Shown here one piece after another: positions 16,290 to 26,659 of a stretch of DNA of 64,000 nt (positions are counted from its first letter, which is position 1; every line of letters starts with the position of its first letter). A program made the translations under genes and the position numbers. Source of the DNA: Brevibacillus daliensis. Its GTDB lineage: Bacteria; Bacillota; Bacilli; Brevibacillales; Brevibacillaceae. The notes beneath the pieces are model-generated. The model ran no database searches. It was not told the DNA's origin and saw only the letters and a program-made list of their open reading frames with translations. The DNA lies in contig NZ_JAJISB010000004.1 in the NCBI RefSeq assembly GCF_021245735.1, positions 273,535 through 337,534 of the forward strand, in the 5' to 3' direction.

Positions 16290-18827
16290 TTGAGTAAAAG
16301 AAAGTCGCGATCCAAATGGATATCTGCAACAGTCAGTACAGCGCTTGTTACCAGTTTACTTATTCCTTTAACCATCTCACCTACTCCGGCTCATGCAGAC
16401 AGAGGGACAGTGGATCTCTGGAAATCAATTCTTCCTTTGACCACTATTGCCAGTGCCATGAATACAGGAGCACATCCTGACGATGAGCATAGTGCTACTC
16501 TTGCCTACCTAGCTTTAGGAAAAGGCGTAAATACCAGCAGTTTGATTGCTAACCGAGGAGAAGGCGGTCAGAATGAAATAGGGAGCGAGCTAGGCAACGC
16601 ACTGGGAATTATCCGCACTCGCGAGTTGCAAGAGGCCTCCAAGGTGACGAATGTACACCTCTTTAATTTAAGTCAGGAAATTAATGATCCGATTTTTGAC
16701 TTTGGTTTTTCCAAGAGCCCTGATGAAACGTTGAAAAAATGGGGCGAGGATGTTGCTTATGAACGTCTGATTCGTCATATCAGAGAGCAACGCCCTGATG
16801 TCATTATCCCTGCATTTTTAAATGAAGATTCCACACATGGTCATCACCGAGCCATTAATATCATGACGGTGAGGGCTTATGCAGATGCAGCTGATCCGAC
16901 GGTGTTTCCAGAGCATGCGAAGGAAGGCATAGCTCCTTGGCAAATTAAAAAGCTGTATGAACCAGCCGATGAAAAGGATAATACCCTTGCTGTACCTACA
17001 GGCGATTACGATCAAATCTATGGGGCTTCTTACAGACAGTTGGGTGAGGAATCACGCTTCATGCATAAGAGCCAGGGTATGGGTCGCCATTATGATGAAG
17101 GTCCAAGCTACGCTTATTACAAGCTAAAATCTAACTCAGAGACTCCGAAAAAAGAAAAGGATATGTTTGATGGAATCGCCTTTACTTTTGAAGACCTGGC
17201 AAAACAGGTAGAGAAAGAGAAGGATGGCAAGCGTGTCGCCAAAGAACTAATGAGTTTACAGAAAGAAGCAGATGAGGTAATTGCAGCTTATCCTACCTTT
17301 AGTAATGTAGCAAAAGAAGTGCATGAAATGATCGAAGAGGTAGATGAAGCCAAGAAAATAACAGAATCCTCTACTATCAGTGAGGAATGGAAAACAGATA
17401 TTTTACACCGCTTGAAGGTAAAAGAGGAGCAGTTAAACAAAGCAAGTGTGGAAGCATTGTCACTTGTCGTCAAGGTTAAGCCAGAGAGTAATGAGCTGAT
17501 TGCCGGACAAACCACCAAAATGACAGTAACAGCTTACAATGGCGGCAACGTTGATATTAAAAGCGCCAAGCTGAACCTTGCCTTACCAGAAGGCTGGATT
17601 GCAAGAGCAAAAGGACCGACCACCTTCTCCAAGTTAGGGTATAACCAGACCATTTCTACTACCTATGATGTAATGATCCCGGCAGATGCCAAACTATTTC
17701 ATCCGTATCAAGATTCACCAGTAAAAGCAAATATTGAGTATCGAGCGTATCAAACGGAAGCAACAGTAGAGGTAAAACCAGATAATGCGATAGGAGTTCT
17801 GCCTCCATTCTCATTAACTCTTAATCCAAGCGCTACGGTGCTAAATACGGAGCAGGCAGAAAAACCGATTCCTGTTACTGTTACGGTTAGAAACTATGCA
17901 CCTAATAAAGTAAGTCCAGTTATCTCGCTTAATCTGCCAGAGGGCTGGAAGGCAGAACCTTCATCACATAAATTAACCTTTGCAGCAAAAGGTGAGAGTA
18001 AATCGGTTTCCTTCCAGGTAACAGCAGCTAAAGACGTGCAAAACGGTAAATATACGATTCTAGCCAAAGCAGCAACAGGCGATTTGATAAGTGAGAAGAA
18101 CGTACAGGTCATTAAATACCCACATATAGGAACGAACTACTACGTTCAACCAGCAGCATTAAATATTCAGGGATTTGATCTAAAAGTAAAAGAGAATCTT
18201 AAGGTAGGTTATGTATCCAGTGGATTTGATAACATTGACCAATATCTGCGCCAGCTAGGTGTCAATGTGGTTAATCTGGATGCAAAAGCGATTGAATCAG
18301 GTAACCTGGATCAATACGATACGATTGTCCTTGGTATTCGTGCCTACGCATTCCGTCCAGAGTTGATTCCGAGTAACAAGCGTCTATTGGAATACGTAAA
18401 CAACGGTGGTAATTTGGTGGTTCAGTATCATAAACCAGAAGATAAGTGGTCACCAGATTTAGCACCATATCCAATTAAGATTGGAGCACCACTTATCAAA
18501 TACCGTGTAACCGACGAAAATTCCAAGGTAACGATGCTTGCACCTGACCATCCGCTCTTTAACACACCTAACAAAATTACTGACAAGGACTGGGATGGCT
18601 GGATTCAAGACCGCTCTGCCTATAACCCTGCGGAATGGGGTAAAGAGTATACGGAGCTAATCTCTAACGGTGATGCTGGTGAGAAAGAATTCACCGGAAC
18701 ATTCCTGAGTGCTCCATATGGAAAAGGAACATATACGTACAGCTCACTTGTCTGGTACAGAGAAATTCCTGAGCTTGTTCCTGGTTCCATTCGCATGTTT
18801 GTGAACATGATTAGTCTGGGACAATGA
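16290..18827 (+). CDS. Secreted multidomain PIG-L/LmbE-type deacetylase
   Basis: An 845-residue exported protein. The signal peptide is cleaved after AHA (residue 36). Residues 45-290 are a PIG-L/LmbE zinc-hydrolase domain with AHPDDE (61-66) and the HGHH segment (183-186). A helical linker follows (about 300-388), then two NEW3-like beta-sandwich domains (about 390-500 and 503-605, each with LPEGW). The C-terminal 200 residues resemble a ThuA/GATase-1-like domain (YDTIVLGIRAYAFR, NNGGNLVVQYH). The likely reaction is removal of an N-acyl group from an amino sugar or conjugate outside the cell. I start at TTG 16290 behind GGGGGAG. Confidence 0.85.
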   Translation: MSKRKSRSKWISATVSTALVTSLLIPLTISPTPAHADRGTVDLWKSILPLTTIASAMNTGAHPDDEHSATLAYLALGKGVNTSSLIANRGEGGQNEIGSELGNALGIIRTRELQEASKVTNVHLFNLSQEINDPIFDFGFSKSPDETLKKWGEDVAYERLIRHIREQRPDVIIPAFLNEDSTHGHHRAINIMTVRAYADAADPTVFPEHAKEGIAPWQIKKLYEPADEKDNTLAVPTGDYDQIYGASYRQLGEESRFMHKSQGMGRHYDEGPSYAYYKLKSNSETPKKEKDMFDGIAFTFEDLAKQVEKEKDGKRVAKELMSLQKEADEVIAAYPTFSNVAKEVHEMIEEVDEAKKITESSTISEEWKTDILHRLKVKEEQLNKASVEALSLVVKVKPESNELIAGQTTKMTVTAYNGGNVDIKSAKLNLALPEGWIARAKGPTTFSKLGYNQTISTTYDVMIPADAKLFHPYQDSPVKANIEYRAYQTEATVEVKPDNAIGVLPPFSLTLNPSATVLNTEQAEKPIPVTVTVRNYAPNKVSPVISLNLPEGWKAEPSSHKLTFAAKGESKSVSFQVTAAKDVQNGKYTILAKAATGDLISEKNVQVIKYPHIGTNYYVQPAALNIQGFDLKVKENLKVGYVSSGFDNIDQYLRQLGVNVVNLDAKAIESGNLDQYDTIVLGIRAYAFRPELIPSNKRLLEYVNNGGNLVVQYHKPEDKWSPDLAPYPIKIGAPLIKYRVTDENSKVTMLAPDHPLFNTPNKITDKDWDGWIQDRSAYNPAEWGKEYTELISNGDAGEKEFTGTFLSAPYGKGTYTYSSLVWYREIPELVPGSIRMFVNMISLGQ

Positions 18828-18933
18828 CCTGAGTCAATTTAGCAAGTCAAATAAGGAAAAGCAAGTAAACAAGCGCAGAAAGCAAGCAACTCATCGTCAA
18901 CGTAAGAACATGAGCTGTCTTGTCATACAAGGT

Positions 18934-18967
18934 GGGGTAGGCGAGTGTGGAATCACACCGTCTCCCC
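18934..18967 (+). other. Intercistronic stem-loop
   Basis: GGGG..GTGTG pairs with CACAC..CCCC around a small loop, with a few bulges and no T tract. It sits in the 174-base gap between the secreted deacetylase and the lyase. It is a possible processing or stability element. Confidence 0.5.
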
Positions 18968-19001
18968 CTGCGTTTGTCTAAAAATAGGAGGATGGAACAT
19001 C

Positions 19002-20513
19002 ATGAGTTTAAGAGAGCAGATTTTCACACAAGAAGGTACTTCATTTCCAGGTAAAACGTATACAGAATGCGTGTTGGAGCCAGCCTTTCAAGAGGCTAAA
19101 ACCCATCTGTTGGGACCAATGATGGCAATTAACAAGGCACATCTAATCATGCTAAAAGAAAAAGGGCTGCTTACGCAGGATGAGGCCAAACAGATTGCAA
19201 AAGCATTACGGGAATTAGATACAGAGGCCCTTAGCGTTTGTTCGTATACAGGCAAATTCGAAGATTTATTCTTTCAAGTAGAGGATGAATTATTGCAAGC
19301 TACTGGAGATATCGCCGGTAATTTGCATTTGGCTCGCAGTCGTAATGACATGGGGATCTGTATTTACCGCATGGTGCTAAGAGAGAAACTGCTCGTAACA
19401 CTCTCTTCTGGTATAGAGTTGCATAAGTTCCTCCTTGCATTTGCTGATGAGCATGCAGAGACAATCATGATTGGACATACTCATACTCAGCAGGCTCAGC
19501 CTACCACGATGGCTCATTATGTCATGGCGATGGCAGATTCACTAGAACGTGATCTGCGTAGAATGAAGGCAGCTTATTATAACTGTAATCGCAGTCCGAT
19601 GGGAGCAGCAGCTCTGACTACTTCTGGATTTGATATCTCAAGAGAAATGATGCAGGACCTACTTGGATTTGATGAACTGGTTGAAAATTCATATGATGCA
19701 ATTGGCGGAGCTGATTACATAGGAGAAGCGATGGCTGTCGTTCAGGTAGCAGCAATTAATTTAGGTCGGGCGGTACAGGATTTGCTTCTGTGGTGCACAC
19801 AGGAATTTGCCGTTTTAAAAGTGGCGAATCCATTTGTGCAAACCAGCTCTATCATGCCGCAGAAGCGAAATCCGGTCTCGTTGGAACACATGCGGGCATT
19901 ATTGTCCAGTTGTGCTGGTAATGCTGGTACCGTGCTAACCATGATACACAACACACCATTTGGTGATATTGTGGATACAGAAGATGATATGCAGCCATAT
20001 GTATGGAAAAGCTTAGCTACACTAGATCAGATGTATCGATTGCTCGCTGCAGTTATCACCACTATGGATGTAAATAAGGAAGTATTGGCAGAGCGGGCTA
20101 AGGGCAGCTTTGCTACCGTAACAGAGCTTGCAGATACCCTTGTTCGATCCGATTCACTTTCGTTTAGAACATCACATCATATTGTGAGCCGTATCGTCAA
20201 AGAGGCGGGGAGCAAAGGCATCTCGGCAGATCAAATTTCGCTTGAGATGGTAAATGAAGCTGCAATGCATGTGATTGGACGTCCGCTCCAACTAACGAAG
20301 GAAGAGTTGGCTGCCTCTCTTGATCCTGTACATTTTGTGCAAATTCGCTCATTACCAGGTGGACCAAGTCCTGTAGAGATGAGACGAATGATTACGGTAC
20401 GGACAAAACGTCAAGAAGAGGCAAAGGATTGGGTTAATCAAGCTGCTTTGCAGTGTCAGAGTGCTTTGAAAAAACTTGATGATGAGCTCTCCACGTGGAG
20501 TGAAGAAAAATGA
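19002..20513 (+). CDS. Argininosuccinate-lyase-like enzyme
   Basis: A 503-residue member of the fumarase/aspartase/ASL superfamily, which cleaves C-N bonds and releases fumarate. Three conserved regions are present: ARSRNDMG (111-118), HTHTQQAQPTT (159-169) and SSIMPQKRNP (282-291) with the catalytic serine. Typical ArgH has SRNDQ; here the Gln is Met. No argG, other arginine gene or ARG box lies nearby, and the genes around it handle amino sugars. I therefore doubt a role in arginine synthesis and suspect an N-succinyl or aminopolycarboxylate-type substrate, as for EDDS lyase. ATG 19002 follows AGGAGG. An ATGA overlap links it to the kinase. Confidence 0.85.
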   Translation: MSLREQIFTQEGTSFPGKTYTECVLEPAFQEAKTHLLGPMMAINKAHLIMLKEKGLLTQDEAKQIAKALRELDTEALSVCSYTGKFEDLFFQVEDELLQATGDIAGNLHLARSRNDMGICIYRMVLREKLLVTLSSGIELHKFLLAFADEHAETIMIGHTHTQQAQPTTMAHYVMAMADSLERDLRRMKAAYYNCNRSPMGAAALTTSGFDISREMMQDLLGFDELVENSYDAIGGADYIGEAMAVVQVAAINLGRAVQDLLLWCTQEFAVLKVANPFVQTSSIMPQKRNPVSLEHMRALLSSCAGNAGTVLTMIHNTPFGDIVDTEDDMQPYVWKSLATLDQMYRLLAAVITTMDVNKEVLAERAKGSFATVTELADTLVRSDSLSFRTSHHIVSRIVKEAGSKGISADQISLEMVNEAAMHVIGRPLQLTKEELAASLDPVHFVQIRSLPGGPSPVEMRRMITVRTKRQEEAKDWVNQAALQCQSALKKLDDELSTWSEEK

Positions 20514-21490
20514 AACAACCAATAATTCCTCTCTTGGCGGTAGATGGAGGGGGAACCAAGTGTCTTGCAATCCTCCTGGATGAAAAAAGCTTGGTTCTGG
20601 GTACAGGAAAAGCAGGGTCTTGCAACTATCATGGAAATGGAGTGGCAGGTGCTACTCAGGAATTGCGACAAGCTTTGGAAGAAGCTCTTTCCGATTGGAA
20701 GAAAACACGTAGCATAGAAGATACAGACCAACAATCAATCCAGATTGAATGTGCCGTTTTTGGAATGGCAGGCCTTGATACTGAATATGATCGAACCATA
20801 ATTATGCAGTTTATAACCGATATCCTGAAGGAGCTTTCCTTACAGGTAAAACAGCTGCTTGTGGAGAATGATTGTGTAGCAGCGTTACTAGGTGCAACAG
20901 AAGGAAAACCGGGTATACTTGCCATCGCTGGTACAGGTTCCATTGTTTGTGGTATTAATCAAGAGGGGATCAGTTTACGAGCAGGTGGCTGGGGACATCG
21001 AGTTGGCGACGAGGGAAGTGGCTACTGGATAGGGAAAGAAGCAGTAATAGCCGTGTTAAAGGAAGCTGATGGCAGACTGGAAGCGACGTGTATGACAGAG
21101 AAGCTGCTCGGCTACTTGGATATGAATGATGTGGAGGAGCTTTTCCATTGGGTGTATAGTTCCAACTATTCAGTTGAAAAAATGGGGGAACTCGCTCGCT
21201 TGGTAAGTGAAGCTTCTGCTGCAGGAGATCTTGTAGCGCAAGGAATTTTGAAGAAAGCTGGGGTAGAGCTGTTTGCTGGTATAAAAGCAGTTATGATCCG
21301 GTTGAATCTGACGAATCAGGCTTGTCCCATTATTTTACAAGGCGGGGTTCTGCAAAACGAGCCGGTAGTTCGTCAAGTATTAATGGAACGCCTTGCTTCC
21401 TTTGTCCCCCATGCTGTAGTAGAAAAAGCAAAAAAAGAACCGATCCATGGTGTGATCGCCATGGGAATTGGTCAATTGAACAAGAAGTAG
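20510..21490 (+). CDS. BadF/BadG-family sugar kinase, N-acetylglucosamine-kinase-like
   Basis: A 326-residue ASKHA-fold kinase. The phosphate-1 loop is AVDGGGTK (10-17), the second is IAGTGSIV, and GGWGHRVGDEGSGYWIG is the hallmark of GlcNAc/glucosamine kinases of this family. ILQGGVLQN is the adenosine motif. The likely reaction is ATP-dependent phosphorylation of an imported amino sugar or derivative. Its start overlaps the lyase stop (ATGA), so the two are translationally coupled. Confidence 0.88.
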   Translation: MKQPIIPLLAVDGGGTKCLAILLDEKSLVLGTGKAGSCNYHGNGVAGATQELRQALEEALSDWKKTRSIEDTDQQSIQIECAVFGMAGLDTEYDRTIIMQFITDILKELSLQVKQLLVENDCVAALLGATEGKPGILAIAGTGSIVCGINQEGISLRAGGWGHRVGDEGSGYWIGKEAVIAVLKEADGRLEATCMTEKLLGYLDMNDVEELFHWVYSSNYSVEKMGELARLVSEASAAGDLVAQGILKKAGVELFAGIKAVMIRLNLTNQACPIILQGGVLQNEPVVRQVLMERLASFVPHAVVEKAKKEPIHGVIAMGIGQLNKK

Positions 21491-21515
21491 CACATGATAG
21501 GGAGGAGACATAAGG

Positions 21516-22259
21516 ATGAAGAAATTACTTTTTATTTTTCCACACCCTGATGATGAGTCCTTTGCCTGTGCAGGCACGATGAGTAAATACAGTGAAGCAG
21601 GTCATGAGATTTATCACGTATGTGCAACATCGGGTGATAAGGGTAAATGTGGCCCGTTCAATATCACTTGCAAGAAGGAGTTGGCTTCGTTTCGCGAGAA
21701 CGAGCTGAAAAAAGCAACTGATTGTACGGGTGTGACAGAGTTAATCTTGTATCGTTTTCCCGATGGAGGACTCTCTGCGATGAATAGGGAAACATTGGTG
21801 GAAAAGCTGCGTGAGACCATCATAAAGGTTCTTCCAGATGTCGTGATTACTTTCCCGCCAGACGGGGTGACGGGGCATAATGATCATATTACGCTGTCAG
21901 AAGCGACAAAGCAGGCGGTAGTAGAATCAGAACAATGGCTAAAACCACATGAATGGTGCGATCTTTATTATGTATCCATTCCACACTATTATGATCATTG
22001 TACGGATCATGCACCATCTGCAACCTATCCGATCACGGGAAAAATCGATATCTCGTCTCAAACAGATAGGAAGGGGCAGGCCATTCAAGCTCATAAAAGT
22101 CAGGAGTACTCCGTAAACCGAGCGTATCCAGGTATTCTTGAAGGGGATTTTCGTGTGATTAAGCCGTATGAATACTACACGTTGATTCGTAGTAAGGGAG
22201 TGGAAATCACTCCTATAGCAGTAGAACCGGTTCCAGTATTCGATTTTTTTACTGTATAA
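21516..22259 (+). CDS. Cytosolic PIG-L/LmbE deacetylase (BshB2-like)
   Basis: A 247-residue zinc-dependent deacetylase with PHPDDE (9-14) and GHNDH (120-124). It resembles BshB2, which deacetylates GlcNAc-malate in bacillithiol synthesis, and the related conjugate amidases. It has no signal peptide, so it acts inside, complementing the secreted deacetylase. Five Cys lie in the first 70 residues (18, 36, 45, 52, 70). ATG 21516 follows GGGAGGAG. Its last three codons, ACT GTA TAA, are the first bases of repeat R1: the repeat supplies the stop codon. Confidence 0.88.
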   Translation: MKKLLFIFPHPDDESFACAGTMSKYSEAGHEIYHVCATSGDKGKCGPFNITCKKELASFRENELKKATDCTGVTELILYRFPDGGLSAMNRETLVEKLRETIIKVLPDVVITFPPDGVTGHNDHITLSEATKQAVVESEQWLKPHEWCDLYYVSIPHYYDHCTDHAPSATYPITGKIDISSQTDRKGQAIQAHKSQEYSVNRAYPGILEGDFRVIKPYEYYTLIRSKGVEITPIAVEPVPVFDFFTV

Positions 22260-22350
22260 GTTAAGTATAAATTTCGGGGCTTTACTTCCATATTCACATG
22301 AAAAACCTCTATTAACCTCATCGGAAAGCTTTGATAGAGGTTTTTCATAT
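22248..22350 (+). repeat. Repeat R1, copy overlapping the deacetylase stop
   Basis: It begins TTTACTGTATAAG inside the deacetylase gene, continues GTATAAATTTCGGGGCTTTA, and ends in a perfect 14-bp hairpin (GAAAAACCTCTAT with ATAGAGGTTTTTC). The tail hairpin is perfect here but imperfect in other copies. It may terminate the operon. Repeat R2 copy B starts at the very next base. Confidence 0.7.
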
Positions 22351-22840
22351 AATGACTACTGTATGGACTGGCAGAAGAAGCCCATTTTTTGACTGCAAAC
22401 TCGTTGAGGTCCAGCGAAGAAGAGAATACTGCCCGCTACACAGCAAAGAGTACGGAAAGTGCAAAAAGAAGGGATGCTACGCAGTGTCTCATGGGTTGCG
22501 CTTTTTAATCCGTACTCTTTGCTGTGTAGCTAGGTAGGACCTTAAATAGTTCTGGACAAAAAATGGGCTTCTTCTGCCAAGGGCTGCAGTGGAATAGCAC
22601 AAACAAAACCAAAAGCATGAAAAAACCAGCTTCTCTTTTCACACGGAGCGTCTTGGCGAAGCCCATCTCAGCTCCGCACTATTCATCGGGAAAAAGAAGC
22701 GATACCCAGCAAGTCTTACAGTGAATACATCGTATAGAGCTTCCCCGATGAATAGTGCGGAGCGGACAGTCTAACCTCTTGCAGGGCGAAGACTTTAAGC
22801 GAAGGGCGAAAAGAGAAGCTGGTTTTCTCCACTATGGTAG
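22351..22840. repeat. Repeat R2, copy B (490 bp, nested long palindromes)
   Basis: Stem I: a perfect 21-bp inverted repeat at 22371-22391 and 22557-22577. Nested inside it is a second perfect 21-bp pair at 22436-22456 and 22509-22529. Stem II: a perfect 19-bp pair at 22622-22640 and 22808-22826, with a perfect 20-bp pair nested at 22671-22690 and 22744-22763. Copy A at 4632-4940 keeps the outer stems but not the inner ones. There is no coding potential beyond chance frames. It fills the gap between the accessory operon and mccA. Confidence 0.8.
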
Positions 22841-22984
22841 GAAGAAGACGAACTTTTTCCCACGAGAAAAACAACTTTCTATATTGGTGACGAAAAATTT
22901 TTAATAATCATGATATACTAAAAAGTGTTATGTACGTAGATAAAAACTTATTAGATAAATAACAATGAACGGGGGAAGAGTTTT

Positions 22985-25043
<2,059 letters not shown>

Positions 25044-25126
25044 GTGGTGATAGGGCGGGGAAGCTCGCTTGTCGGATACCGATAAACATGCTTCTTCGCC
25101 GATCTTTTGTAATTTGGAGGTACGTA

Positions 25127-25483
25127 ATGGAGTTGTATACTTTCAATAAAGATAGCGGTAAAAAGATTACAAAATTCAATTCAGACTTTATCATGGCTCG
25201 GATTATTCAAACAGATAAAGCAGCTCACATCGGATGTATGCATGTAGATACAAACGGAACTATTGGTTACCATTAAGCAGTATCACCTCAACTTCTTCTA
25301 ATATTGAATGGAGAAGGATATGTCAGAGGTGAAAATGAAGAATATGTTAAAGTGCAAGCTGGAGACGCTGTATTTTGGGAGAGAGATGAATGGCACGAAA
25401 CAAAGTCAATGATTGGATTAACCGCTATTGTCATTGAAAGTGAAGAATTGAACCCATCGTTATTTATGCCTATTAAGAAATAA
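25127..25483 (+). pseudogene. Cupin-domain protein gene with an internal stop
   Basis: From ATG 25127 (GGAGG 6 bases upstream) the frame reads MELYTFNKDSGKKITKF to GTIGYH, then TAA at 25274-25276, then continues AVSPQLLLILNGEGYVRG to NPSLFMPIKK and a final stop at 25483. With the stop read through, this is a 118-residue cupin. Homologues as I recall have Gln at the stop position, so a single CAA-to-TAA change explains it. Either the gene is dead or the base is a sequencing error; the downstream half shows no further damage. Confidence 0.8.
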
Positions 25484-25524
25484 ATGATTTATGGGTGCTT
25501 TGATTGAACAATAAGTCTACTACT

Positions 25525-25556
25525 AGGACCTTCAACAGGTTCTTTTTCTTTTTGAT
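25525..25556 (+). terminator. Short terminator after the cupin pseudogene
   Basis: AGGACC pairs with GGTTCT (one G-U) around a seven-base loop, followed by a T-rich run of about 13 bases. Confidence 0.6.
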
Positions 25557-25627
25557 AAATGATCAACATTGTTGGTGTAATAGAGGTAAATAGAACTCGA
25601 ATCATCTCAGGAAGAGGTGTACAAACC

Positions 25628-26152
25628 ATGGCTAAAGTAATACCTGGTAGATTCACAGCGGTGGCAGATGATGAGGAGTTTGTCGTTTTTTTTATTGGAA
25701 TGCGAATTAATAAGTTATGGGCGGTTCATAAATGGTTACCGGTTTTTCTAGCGATGGGGCGAATGATTAGCGAATTATATAGGCATCCTGAGTTGGGCTT
25801 TAAAAGTACAGAGGGTTTTTGGGGCGGTCGAACTATTGGATTACTACAATATTGGCGTTCCTATGAACAGTTGGAGACGTTTGCTCGTGGGGGTTATCAT
25901 CTGGAAACATGGAAAAAGTTTAACCAAATGATAGGTAGCGATGGAAGTGTTGGCATATTTCACGAAACGTATATTATGAAACCTGGTACATATGAAGCCG
26001 TTTACAATAACATGCCAGTTTTTGGGTTGGCAAAGGCATTTAATCATCAACCAGCAAAAGGAAGATATGAGACAGCAAGAAGAAGATTGGGAGGAGATAA
26101 CGAACCCGCAGTTCCTTCCCCACCAGATACACTCCATAGTGAAAAAATGTAA
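25628..26152 (+). CDS. DUF4188-family protein (monooxygenase-like fold)
   Basis: A 174-residue protein recognised by MAKVIPGRFTA and FFIGMRINKLWAVHKWLPVF, and by ESTEGFWGGRT-like and LQYWRSYEQLETFAR segments. DUF4188 proteins are predicted dimeric alpha-beta barrels; their function is not established. The start is ATG 25628 after AGAGGTG. The last 20 residues are Pro/Ser-rich. It is a single gene between the cupin pseudogene and yuzD. Confidence 0.78.
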   Translation: MAKVIPGRFTAVADDEEFVVFFIGMRINKLWAVHKWLPVFLAMGRMISELYRHPELGFKSTEGFWGGRTIGLLQYWRSYEQLETFARGGYHLETWKKFNQMIGSDGSVGIFHETYIMKPGTYEAVYNNMPVFGLAKAFNHQPAKGRYETARRRLGGDNEPAVPSPPDTLHSEKM

Positions 26153-26258
26153 GGTTTCAGAATGTTCCCTTTTCATGGACTCATAACAGCGAACACCATT
26201 ATAATAATAGGAGTTAGAAAAACAAGTTATCGTTGAAAGAGTGAAATGGAGGGATCGT

Positions 26259-26585
26259 ATGAAAATCGAGGTAACAGTTTATGGAACGGAACAATTATGT
26301 GCAAGCTGTGTGAATCTGCCTTCTGCTAAGGAAACAGCTGAATGGCTGGAAGCAGCTTTGTCCCGAAAATATAAAAAAGAAGATTTCGACGTAAGATATT
26401 GCGATTTCTTGCATCCTGCGACAGAAATAGATAAAAACTGGGCAACGCGCATCATGGAAGAAGATTTATGGTATCCACTTGTCATAATTTCCGGGGAAAT
26501 TGTCGGAGAAGGGAATCCAAAGCTAAAACCAATCTATCAAGCTTTAGAAAACGCAGGGGCAAAACTGGTTCATAACGAGGTGTAA
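26259..26585 (+). CDS. yuzD: YuzD, DUF1462 thioredoxin-like protein
   Basis: A 108-residue protein with CASC (Cys14-Cys17) at the thioredoxin-like active-site position (VTVYGTEQLCASCVNLPS) and EDLWYPLVIISGEIVGEG later. It belongs to the DUF1462 family, a putative disulfide oxidoreductase or Fe-S-linked protein. In B. subtilis yuzD is next to yutI and yutM as I recall, and both relatives are in this window. ATG 26259 follows GGAGGG. Confidence 0.85.
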   Translation: MKIEVTVYGTEQLCASCVNLPSAKETAEWLEAALSRKYKKEDFDVRYCDFLHPATEIDKNWATRIMEEDLWYPLVIISGEIVGEGNPKLKPIYQALENAGAKLVHNEV

Positions 26586-26659
26586 CTTTTTTGTAACGAC
26601 TTCCTTCTATTGAAAAGTTATCATAAAGATACATCTCATACAGAAAGTGTTGATTTACC

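Noticed and set aside
19002..20513. Arginine biosynthesis gene argH
   Set aside because: No arg genes or ARG box nearby; operon context and the SRNDM change point elsewhere. Not fully excluded.
20434..20734. Several overlapping minus-strand frames
   Set aside because: They are antisense to the lyase and kinase genes, without binding sites.
22331..22537. A plus-strand frame inside repeat R2
   Set aside because: It runs through perfect inverted repeats and has no binding site; it is a by-product of the palindromes.
22860..22984. S-box or T-box leader before mccA
   Set aside because: The gap is too short and shows no T-box or S-box core sequence.
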